The position numbers were made by a program, and so were the translations under genes. From positions 1-64,000 of the forward strand of contig CAWBLP010000023.1 of assembly GCA_963789495.1 (NCBI GenBank): 64,000 nt of DNA, written 5' to 3'. Numbering within the stretch: the first letter of the stretch is position 1; every line of letters begins with the position of its first letter. The notes below the pieces were generated by a model, which was given only the letters and a program-made list of their open reading frames with translations, was not told the origin of the DNA and ran no database searches. The stretch is from CAWBLP01 sp963789495 (lineage in GTDB: Bacteria; Pseudomonadota; Alphaproteobacteria; Acetobacterales; Acetobacteraceae). Below, piece after piece: positions 9,793 to 16,746 of the stretch.

Positions 9793-10296
9793 ATGGCGAA
9801 GTCGAAAGACCTGAATGCCCTGCTGCTGATGTTCATGCAGGACGTTTGTTATGCCGAAAGGCAAATTCTGTAGGCGCTTCCGAAGATGGCGAAAGCTGCC
9901 GAGCATGAGCAGCTCAAAGAGGCGCTGATGCATCATCGAGAGGAAACCCAGGGCCAGGTGGAGCGCCTGCAGAGGGCTTTCGAAGCTCTGGGCAAGCGTG
10001 CTCGCGGGCAGACCTGCGAGGCGATCAACGGCATAATTGAAGAAGGTGAGGAGACGATCGAGGAGATCGAAGCCGGGCCGGTCCGGGATGCCGGCATCAT
10101 CGCCAATGCGCAGGCGGCGGAGCACTACGAAATGGCTCGCTACGGCACGATCGTGGCCTGGGCGAAGGCCTGCGGCGAAAAGGAAATTGTGGAGCTGATG
10201 GAAGCAACGCTGGCCGAAGAGAAGAAGGCCGATCAGCTGCTGAACAGTCTGGCCAATAAAACTGTCAACCGAGAGGCCACCCGCCAGGCGGCATGA
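9793..10296 (+). pseudogene. YciF/YciE-like ferritin-fold protein (DUF892) with an in-frame amber codon
   Basis: The frame encodes a 167-residue DUF892 protein, a four-helix ferritin-like fold linked to stress. It starts at ATG 9793 (MAKSKDLNALLLMFMQDV) and runs to TGA at 10294-10296. Codon 27 (9871-9873) is TAG, exactly where the family has Lys in the ILKALPKM motif, so one A-to-T change (AAG to TAG) explains it. The rest is intact, with EEGEETIEEIEAGPVRDAG, AEHYEMARYGT and the EEKKAD segment holding the expected acidic and His residues. Unlike most breaks in this window it is a substitution and not an indel. Confidence 0.8.
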
Positions 10297-10341
10297 CCGC
10301 TGGCAATGCGGTCTCGCCGAGCGCAAATCGGAGGCAAATGG

Positions 10342-10749
10342 ATGGCACAGCAGGCACGGGAGCAGAAGAAGACCATCGGTCGCGTCATGCATGAATACGA
10401 GCATGGCGAATTGGAGAGCGGCCGTGGCGGCAAGGTGAAGAACCGGCGCCAGGCGATCGCAATCGCCCTCAGCGAGGCGGGCGCGTCGAACCAACTGTCG
10501 CCCGGTGAGAACCGGCGGCAGTATGCACGCACCAAGTTGAAGGAAGGTCGGGGGCAGACGGCGCAGCAGGAGAAGGAAGGCCGTCGCGCGATGGATCGCA
10601 AATCCGACGGCCGGCGCAAGACCGCAGGACGATCTGCGTCGGGCGGCGAGCGCACCCGCGCGCAGCTATACAAGGAAGCGCAGCGCCGCGAGATTCCCGG
10701 GCGTTCTCGCATGAACAAGGCGCAATTGGAACGCGCACTGTCGCATTGA
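10342..10749 (+). CDS. DUF6496-like basic protein with C-terminal SAP/Rho-N-like motif
   Basis: A 135-residue protein, strongly basic. The N-terminal part (TIGRVMHEYEHGELESG, RRQAIAIALSEAG) matches the small conserved DUF6496 family often found near stress genes. The C-terminus (RAQLYKEAQRREIPGRSRM, NKAQLERAL) looks like a SAP or Rho N-terminal helix-extended-helix motif that binds nucleic acid. GGAGG lies 8 bases before the ATG at 10342. A DNA-associated role in stress is inferred, not shown. It is followed by an intrinsic terminator. Confidence 0.7.
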   Translation: MAQQAREQKKTIGRVMHEYEHGELESGRGGKVKNRRQAIAIALSEAGASNQLSPGENRRQYARTKLKEGRGQTAQQEKEGRRAMDRKSDGRRKTAGRSASGGERTRAQLYKEAQRREIPGRSRMNKAQLERALSH

Positions 10750-10819
10750 AGGCGGTCCCTTCACACCACCTCCCCCTGCGTGAGGCAGCTGGCGGGAGCC
10801 CCGCCCCAAAGGGTAGAAT

Positions 10820-10847
10820 GGCCGGACCCCAGGGGACCGGCCGTTTT
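10820..10847 (+). terminator. Rho-independent terminator
   Basis: A GC-rich hairpin with stem GGCCGG-a-CCCC pairing GGGG-a-CCGGCC is followed directly by GTTTT. It lies about 70 bases after the stop of the DUF6496-like gene. The remaining ~225 bases before the next gene show nothing I can support. Confidence 0.6.
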
Positions 10848-11071
10848 CGGGGAACTACCGGCCTTCCGTTCAGCGGCCCCGCTGAGCAGCCTTGCCCTTT
10901 CCCGACAGAACGCCGGCAGATCGTCCGGCTTGCGCGGGGTTAGCAGCGCCGCGTTGCGGATCACCATTTCATCGACTCAGTCGGAGCCATCGGGTGCCAC
11001 TTCCGCGAACGCGATGCCGCATCGCGCGTTGATGTTCAGCAACCACCTGTGGGCAACTGGAGATTAAGACG

Positions 11072-11275
11072 ATGACTGAGCATGCCCGTGAGAAAGCCGA
11101 CCACAAGCAGGACAAGGCGGTTGAGGACAGCTTCCCGGCCAGTGATCCGCCCGCGAATTCCGGCATTGTCGGTCCGAGCGGTGTAGGCGAGGTGAGCCCC
11201 TCCCAGCCGAAGTCTCAACCGGACCGCAGGGACGAACAGCGGTCGACGCCTCATCGGGAGCGCGGCGAGAGGTAG
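11072..11275 (+). CDS. Small conserved hydrophilic protein with SFPASDPP motif
   Basis: A 67-residue, fully hydrophilic, probably disordered protein. It carries the motif AVEDSFPASDPPANSG, which recurs in small stress-associated alphaproteobacterial proteins of unknown function. TGGAGA precedes the ATG by about 8 bases. It stands between the DUF6496-like gene and Ku. No enzymatic function is expected. Confidence 0.6.
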   Translation: MTEHAREKADHKQDKAVEDSFPASDPPANSGIVGPSGVGEVSPSQPKSQPDRRDEQRSTPHRERGER

Positions 11276-11466
11276 CGGCAGATGGCGGGCCCGTCTGGTT
11301 CGACGGGTCCGGCGGGCGAGCCGATACCAGCCGCGCATCGGCCCGTGCGTCATCGCGCATCGTCGTGGCGGAGCCTACGCCTCATGTGGCCGTTCAGCCG
11401 AGCGGGCTCGTTCGATCGACGGAGACCGGTCGGCGTTACGCAGCGTTGTCCCTTCAGCTTCGTTAG

Positions 11467-12345
11467 TCAGGCACTGCGGCGGGTTGCCGTCCTGCTTTTG
11501 GCCGCGGCCTTCTTCTTGGCCGTGGTCTTGCGTGGTGCTGGCTTACTTACCGGATTCCCGCGCCCACCCCGCCCGAGGCTGGCTTTCAAAGCCGCCATCA
11601 GATCGACGACGTTATCCGCGCGCGGCGCCTCGGCTTCGGTCTGGGTAATCCCCTCGCCCTTGAGCTTCGCGGCAATGACGTCGCGCAGCCGGCTCTCATA
11701 GCGATCCTCGGTATCCGCAGCTTCAAAGCGGCCTTCCTGGCGCTGGATCAACTGTGTCGCCAGCTTCACCATCTCGGCATCCGGCTTCTCGTCAGTAATC
11801 TGCTCGAACAGCGGTTTGGCATCATGCAGATCGCGTGGCTCATGCAGTGTGTGGCACACCATGCCTGCCTCCATCGGCAGAATCGCCACTGCACGTTCGC
11901 GACGTGCGATCACCACGCGGGACAGCGCTGCCTTCCCCGCCTTCGCGATGGCGTCGCGCAGGACCACGAACACGTCCTGGCCGGCTTCCCCATCGGGTAC
12001 CAGGTAATAGCTCGTGTCGAAATAGATTGGATTGATCGAGTCCCAGGTGACGAACTTGTCAACTACGAGCGTGGAGGAGGCTTCGATTTTCGCCTGCTCG
12101 AAATCCTCCTCGTCCACCAGGACGTAGCGATCTTTCTCGAACTCATAGCCTTTCACGAGTTCGCGACGGGAGACTTCCTCGTCGGTTTCAGCGTCCAGCG
12201 TCACCATGCGCACCCGATGGCCCGTTGCGGGATTGATGAAATGGAAGTGCAGATTGCCGCTGCTATGCGTGACACTGTGCAGGGCAACCGGGCACGACAC
12301 CAAGGCCAGTCGCAAATGCCCGCGCCAGATAGGTCGCGTTGCCAT
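11467..12345 (-). CDS. ku: Ku protein, non-homologous end joining
   Basis: A 292-residue bacterial Ku homodimer subunit, which binds DNA double-strand ends and normally recruits ligase LigD. The Ku core is clear from MATRPIWRGHLRLALVSCPV, then ATGHRVRMVTLD, VKGYEFEKDRYVLVDEEDFE, SINPIYFDTSYYLVPD and the later EDRYESRLRDVIAAKLKGE. It ends in a Lys/Arg/Ala-rich tail (KTTAKKKAAAKSRTATRRSA), the usual DNA-binding extension. GGAGG lies 5 bases before the chosen ATG. A second ATG directly upstream (12348) would add one Met. No ligD is present in the window. Confidence 0.93.
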   Translation of the reverse strand: MATRPIWRGHLRLALVSCPVALHSVTHSSGNLHFHFINPATGHRVRMVTLDAETDEEVSRRELVKGYEFEKDRYVLVDEEDFEQAKIEASSTLVVDKFVTWDSINPIYFDTSYYLVPDGEAGQDVFVVLRDAIAKAGKAALSRVVIARRERAVAILPMEAGMVCHTLHEPRDLHDAKPLFEQITDEKPDAEMVKLATQLIQRQEGRFEAADTEDRYESRLRDVIAAKLKGEGITQTEAEAPRADNVVDLMAALKASLGRGGRGNPVSKPAPRKTTAKKKAAAKSRTATRRSA

Positions 12346-12572
12346 CATTGCCTCCGCATCGGTTCGCTCGAACTGCTCACCCAAGATGGCAAGCACTGCC
12401 GTTCCGTGGGACAGCCATCGGTTCACGTTGACGTGCCACACCCGCGGACGATGCGTGAAACTGCCGCGCCAATCACCTCGCGAACCCGCTGAAAAGAGTA
12501 TGGACTGCTGATTGCAGAGCGGACAATTGCGATGGCTGACCATTCCGACCTTCACGTGTCCGCGTGGAGGGT

Positions 12573-12597
12573 GCAACCGCGCAACATGTGGCTCGTT
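12573..12597 (+). promoter_or_regulatory. Near-consensus EcfG-type promoter for the PRC-barrel gene
   Basis: GCAAC, 16 bases, CGTT, with one mismatch in the -35 element. It ends 37 bases before the ATG at 12635. The same mismatch appears in the promoter proposed for the KGG-repeat gene. Confidence 0.4.
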
Positions 12598-12634
12598 TGA
12601 ACCGCACCTTTCGACTGAAAAAGGAGGACGAGCC

Positions 12635-13180
12635 ATGGCTAGACACGCTATCGGACCCATGATCCTTGCGACTGCTATTCTCGCAGTTCCGGTTCTGGCT
12701 GCGACGCCGAATAGTGGTGCGGACAACAGCGCTGCGGCAGCGAACCCCGCCGCCACCGCACCGGCCACCAGTAGCCCAGTTACCGCTGCGCCGCATGCCG
12801 CCACCACGCCCCATACGTCTTCGGGCATGGCGGCTACCACGCCGGCTGATCATTCTTCGCCAGCCGCCGCCGGTGCCACGGCATCGTCGACGCCGAAGTT
12901 CATGACGTCGGATGACCAGGTACGTGTGGCCAAGATTGTCGGAGCTTCGGTGTATAACGATAAAGACGAGACCGTCGGATCGATCGACGACGTGCTCATG
13001 TCGCATGACAACAAGGCGACCACCGCGGTGATTTCGGTCGGCGGCTTCCTGGGCATGGGTGCCAAGCTGGTTTCCGTGCCGTTCGATCAGCTGAAGATCG
13101 AGAACGACAAGATCGTGATGCCTGGTGCGAGTAAGGACGCGCTAAAGGGCATGCCGGAATATAAGTACAACAACGCGTGA
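12635..13180 (+). CDS. Secreted PRC-barrel domain protein
   Basis: A 181-residue exported protein. It starts with a signal peptide (ILATAILAVPVLA, cleaved after AAA-type residues near 23), followed by ~65 residues of Ala/Thr/Pro/Ser low complexity. The C-terminal ~85 residues form a PRC-barrel (VRVAKIVGASVYNDKDETVG, SIDDVLMSHDNKATTAV, then FDQLKIENDKIVMPGASKD). A strong Shine-Dalgarno site AAGGAGG fixes the start. PRC-barrel proteins of this size are common in alphaproteobacterial envelopes and are often stress-induced. Confidence 0.85.
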   Translation: MARHAIGPMILATAILAVPVLAATPNSGADNSAAAANPAATAPATSSPVTAAPHAATTPHTSSGMAATTPADHSSPAAAGATASSTPKFMTSDDQVRVAKIVGASVYNDKDETVGSIDDVLMSHDNKATTAVISVGGFLGMGAKLVSVPFDQLKIENDKIVMPGASKDALKGMPEYKYNNA

Positions 13181-13188
13181 TGTCAGGC

Positions 13189-13216
13189 TGACCTGCTTTA
13201 TCGATCGAGGCAGGTT
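13189..13216. repeat. Hairpin after the PRC-barrel gene
   Basis: ACCTGC and GCAGGT pair around a short ATCGATCGA-type loop, directly behind the stop codon. It has no U-tract, so it is a weak terminator at best. Confidence 0.3.
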
Positions 13217-13290
13217 AGCATTCACCTGGCGACGGCCCGGGCCGGATTGGCGGTTCGACCACGCCGGTTCGGTATGGCGTCATCGTCGGC

Positions 13291-13320
13291 TGGGGTGGAC
13301 GGCTTACGTTGTCCACCCCA
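13291..13320 (+). promoter_or_regulatory. Perfect 10-bp stem-loop upstream of egtB
   Basis: TGGGGTGGAC and GTCCACCCCA form a perfect 10-bp stem around a 10-base loop, about 90 bases before the egtB start. It may be the end of the upstream transcript or a control element in the egtBD leader. No U-tract follows, so simple intrinsic termination is unlikely. Confidence 0.4.
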
Positions 13321-13412
13321 AGCCGTCCCCTCCATTGGCGTGATCCATTCTGCCTGCCATAGTGACACCCACACGGCGCGCCCCCCTGCCGTTCATTCGC
13401 CGGAGCTTGTGC

Positions 13413-14609
13413 ATGGACGAGGCCGTATCTCGGGTGTCTGCGGGCAATTCCCTAGGGCGCCGCTACCACGCGGTGCGCCAGCACACGGAGACCCTGGCGG
13501 CTGCGTTGTCCGCGGAGGATCAGTGTGTTCAGTCCATGCCGGATGCCAGCCCCGCCAAGTGGCATCGAGCACATACCACCTGGTTTTTTGAGCAGTTCAT
13601 CCTCGGGTCATTCCGACCGGACTATCGACCTTTCAACGATCACTTCTGCTTCCTTTTCAACTCCTACTACGAAGCGGTTGGTGCCCGGCATCCTCGCCCG
13701 GCGCGCGGCCTGTTGACACGACCGGCAGCATCCGAGGTGTCTGCGTATCGGCGGCATGTCGATGCAGCGATGGCAGAGTTGTTGCCCCATGCGCCCGCCG
13801 ATGCCATCGCGCTGGTCGAACTGGGATTGCAACACGAGCAGCAGCATCAGGAACTGCTGCTGACTGACATGCTGCATGCTTTCGCGCAATCGCCGCTGTT
13901 CCCCGCGGTGTTGCGCGATTGGCAGGAGCCGGCGCCCGCCGCCACGCCCGGACGCTTCGTCGGGTCGCCGGGCGGGTTGATCCGCATCGGTCATGCCGGC
14001 GGCGGCTTCTGCTTCGATAACGAGACGCCGGCGCATCAGCTTCTGCTGCATCCGCACGCGATCGCCACGCATCTGGTGCGTAATGGCGAATTTCTGGCGT
14101 TCCTGGCGGATGGCGGCTACCGCACCCCGACATTGTGGATGTCCGACGGCTGGGCGAAGGTGCAGGCGGAAGCCTGGTCGGCGCCGCTGTACTGGCGCGA
14201 GCATGATGGGGCATGGTGGCAGATCGGATTGAACGGGCTGGTGCCGCTCGATCATGCCGCGCCGGTGCGGCATGTCAGTTGGTATGAGGCCGATGCCTAT
14301 GCCCGCTGGGCCGGGGCGCGATTGCCGACCGAAGCGGAATGGGAGGCCGCGTATCTGCGTGGTGATCTGCAGGAAGCGCAATCCCATGTCTGGCAATGGA
14401 CGAACAGCGCTTACGGTCCATATCCCGGCTACCGTCCGGTGGCTGGCGCGGTGGGCGAGTACAACAGCAAATTCATGGTGAACCAGATGGTGCTGCGCGG
14501 TGCTTCGCTGGCGACTCCGCCAGGGCATGCTCGAGCCAGCTATCGCAACTTCTTCCACGCGGACAAGCGTTGGCAGTTTTCCGGGCTGCGCCTGGCGCGC
14601 GACGCCTGA
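13413..14609 (+). CDS. egtB: Ergothioneine biosynthesis protein EgtB (hercynylcysteine/hercynyl-gamma-Glu-Cys sulfoxide synthase)
   Basis: A 398-residue non-haem iron enzyme that joins hercynine to a thiol donor using O2. The N-terminal DinB-like domain gives the iron ligands: the His in KWHRAHTTWFFEQF and the HxxxHxE motif in LQHEQQHQELLLTD. The C-terminal half is the formylglycine-generating-enzyme (SUMF1) fold with RLPTEAEWE and a final RASYRNFFHADKRWQFSGLR. Start ATG 13413 gives the usual N-terminus; a longer frame from 13362 lacks homology. The methyltransferase egtD follows after 19 bases, so hercynine and the sulfoxide would be made from one operon. The C-S lyase EgtE is not in the window. 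Confidence 0.93.
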   Translation: MDEAVSRVSAGNSLGRRYHAVRQHTETLAAALSAEDQCVQSMPDASPAKWHRAHTTWFFEQFILGSFRPDYRPFNDHFCFLFNSYYEAVGARHPRPARGLLTRPAASEVSAYRRHVDAAMAELLPHAPADAIALVELGLQHEQQHQELLLTDMLHAFAQSPLFPAVLRDWQEPAPAATPGRFVGSPGGLIRIGHAGGGFCFDNETPAHQLLLHPHAIATHLVRNGEFLAFLADGGYRTPTLWMSDGWAKVQAEAWSAPLYWREHDGAWWQIGLNGLVPLDHAAPVRHVSWYEADAYARWAGARLPTEAEWEAAYLRGDLQEAQSHVWQWTNSAYGPYPGYRPVAGAVGEYNSKFMVNQMVLRGASLATPPGHARASYRNFFHADKRWQFSGLRLARDA

Positions 14610-14628
14610 GACAGGAACATCACAGCCT

Positions 14629-15609
14629 ATGCCGAATGACACCGGCTTTTCTCCTCCCGCCGTGGATGGCGACGTGGTGGATCTGGCGCTGTCCGGACTG
14701 CTTAGTCCGCAGAAGACCCTTCCGGCCAAACTGTTCTACGATGAAGAGGGCTGCCGGCTTTTCTATCGCATCACCGAACTGCCGGAATATTATCTGACCC
14801 GCACCGAGCGCGCGCTGCTAACTGAGACGGCGCCGCATATCGTTCGCGAGCTCACTGCTCCTACCGTGTTGGTGGAATACGGTGCCAGCGACGAGACAAA
14901 AGCCTTGCATCTGTTGGACGGCGGTGGCGGACCGCAGATCGCGCGGCTTCCGGCCTACGTGCCGGTCGACGTCGCGGCGCCGGCGCTTGCAGCGATGCAA
15001 GATCGCCTGCAACGTCGGCTGCCGTGGCTGACGGTGCTCCCACTGGTCGCCGATTTCATGCAGCCCCTGGCGTTGCCCGAAGCGGTGCAGAGACTGCAGC
15101 ATTTGGGTTTCTTCCCCGGCTCCACGATCGGCAATCTGGATCCCGATGCGGCCGCCCAATTTCTCGCCAACGCACGAGAGACGCTTGGTGGACACGCGCA
15201 ATTTCTGGTGGGGGCGGACCTGCGCAAGGATCCGGCGATCCTGTTGCCTGCATACGACGATGCGGCTGGCGTGACGGCCGCGTTCAACCGCAACCTGCTG
15301 CTGCGGCTGAACCGCGAAGCCGGTGCGGACTTTGAACCGTCAAGCTTCGCGCATCGTGCCATATGGAATGACGCAGCCAGCCGCATTGAGATGCATCTGG
15401 TCAGCGTGCGCGACCAGATTGTGCACCTGGCCGGCCATGTCGTGCATTTTGTTGCGGACGAAACCATCCACACCGAGAACAGCTACAAGTACGCGCCGCA
15501 CGATTTCCTGACCATTGCCGCGCGTGGCGGCTGGACCTGCCGGTCGATGTGGACCGATGCGAAGCATTGGTTCGGCTTGTATCTGCTGGAACCGCGGGGC
15601 GAGTGTTAG
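14629..15609 (+). CDS. egtD: L-histidine N-alpha-methyltransferase EgtD
   Basis: A 326-residue SAM-dependent enzyme that trimethylates histidine to hercynine, the first step of ergothioneine synthesis. Family marks are PAKLFYDEEGCRLFYRITEL and PEYYLTRTERALL near the N-terminus, VEYGASDETKAL as the SAM-binding loop, LGFFPGSTIGNLDP in the middle, and ENSYKY with a C-terminal WTDAKHWFGLYLLEPR. AGGAA precedes the ATG. It is co-transcribed with egtB. Confidence 0.93.
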   Translation: MPNDTGFSPPAVDGDVVDLALSGLLSPQKTLPAKLFYDEEGCRLFYRITELPEYYLTRTERALLTETAPHIVRELTAPTVLVEYGASDETKALHLLDGGGGPQIARLPAYVPVDVAAPALAAMQDRLQRRLPWLTVLPLVADFMQPLALPEAVQRLQHLGFFPGSTIGNLDPDAAAQFLANARETLGGHAQFLVGADLRKDPAILLPAYDDAAGVTAAFNRNLLLRLNREAGADFEPSSFAHRAIWNDAASRIEMHLVSVRDQIVHLAGHVVHFVADETIHTENSYKYAPHDFLTIAARGGWTCRSMWTDAKHWFGLYLLEPRGEC

Positions 15610-15624
15610 CGTCATCCCGGAGTT

Positions 15625-15910
15625 GCCTCGCACCCCACCAGGAGGCTTTACCTCCTGAACCTCCATCAAAGCCTCGCCTTCGCAATTGGATTCGGTTCAA
15701 GGCTAGGAGGGTGCGAGAGTGCTTCCGACCCAGGCAGCATCGCGGAACAGCCCCCTCCCCCCAAACACGGTCGATCCCAAGGGCCGAGCCCTTGGCAGGG
15801 ATTCAAGGGGCCGCGCCGTTAATGGCGGTTTCGGGGTCTATCCCTGAGTTTGCCGCGGAAAAGCGCGGAGCCGCCATGGCCGAGGTCGGGCGGCCATGGC
15901 GGAAACTGCA
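15625..15910. repeat. Dispersed GC-rich repeat, copy A (diverged)
   Basis: This non-coding stretch is related to the repeat between livF and livG and to the repeat around the IS110 element. Shared blocks include ACCCCACCAGGAGGC, CAAAGCCTCGCCTTCGCAAT, CCCCCTCCCC, CCAAGGGCCGAGCCCTTGGC and GGATTCAAGGGG. The order is the same as in copy C. Several inverted repeats within it would form strong hairpins. It lies between the convergent egtD and ECF sigma genes, a typical spot for such elements. Confidence 0.65.
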
Positions 15911-15914
15911 TCAC

Positions 15915-16442
15915 TCAGGCTGCGGCCTTAGTCTCCGGCTCGCCCGTCAGATAGGCGCGTAGCTGGAGACGGGCGCGATGCACGCGGCTTTTCAGCGTGC
16001 CGATCGCGCATCCGGTCACTTCGGCAGCGGCTTCGTAGGATTTCTCTTGCAGCACGATCATCGACAGTGCCTCGCGCTGATCTGCCGGGAGGCGGTTCAG
16101 TGCCCAACCCAGCTCGCGGAGCGCAGTACGATCCTCATGCGCCGCGGGAACCGGCATTTCCGGCATCGTATCCATGTCGGTGAACTCGCGCTTATTGCGC
16201 ACACTGCTGATGAAGTGATTGATCATGATGCGGTGCACCCAGGCGGAGAAGTTGGTGCCCGGAATAAAGCAGTCCCTGGCAACCAGGGCCTTGGTCGCGA
16301 CATCCTGGGTCAGATCCTCGGCGGCCGCACGATTGCGGGTCAGCGCCAGTGCCCAGATGCGCATCTTCGGGAGGAATTCGGTCAGTTGCTCGTGAAAATC
16401 CTGCGGCATGCCGTATGTCTCCTGGCGTTCGAGGCGGCCCAT
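15915..16442 (-). CDS. ECF-family RNA polymerase sigma factor
   Basis: A 175-residue sigma-70 family protein of the extracytoplasmic type. Region 2 reads ALALTRNRAAAEDLTQDVAT and FSAWVHRIMINHFISSVRNK. Region 4 reads LPADQREALSMIVLQEKSYE, AAAEVTGCAIGTLKSRVHRA, ending the helix-turn-helix. The sequence is closest in feel to the EcfG group (general stress response), but no nepR or phyR is adjacent, so the assignment is open. A shorter start at Met 12 (16409) is possible. The gene is divergent from the coiled-coil protein gene. Confidence 0.85.
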   Translation of the reverse strand: MGRLERQETYGMPQDFHEQLTEFLPKMRIWALALTRNRAAAEDLTQDVATKALVARDCFIPGTNFSAWVHRIMINHFISSVRNKREFTDMDTMPEMPVPAAHEDRTALRELGWALNRLPADQREALSMIVLQEKSYEAAAEVTGCAIGTLKSRVHRARLQLRAYLTGEPETKAAA

Positions 16443-16746
16443 CCACTACGGGACCTGTGGCGGGACGCTGTGCTCTGCAAGGCGCATGACACGACGTTGA
16501 AGGAAAGTGCGGTCGTGTCGTTTTGTGTATGATTTGCTGCTGTGTCTGTGCCGCCCCTCGGCGGCTCAAACATCTCTTAAGTGCAGACTTCGACATTTTT
16601 GGCGCAGAACCCTATCACGAAGGGTAGAGTTCGATCACGACACCGGGGTCCCGCGTGAGCCGATTGATCAGGCCTTTGTGTTTGCGTATTTCTGCCCGGC
16701 ATTGGCGTGGGCGGGTTTGCCCGGTCATGAGGGAGAGGTTGAAGCT

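Noticed and set aside
10850..10868. GGAAC followed by CGTT as an EcfG promoter
   Set aside because: Spacing is only 11 bases, far from 16-17.
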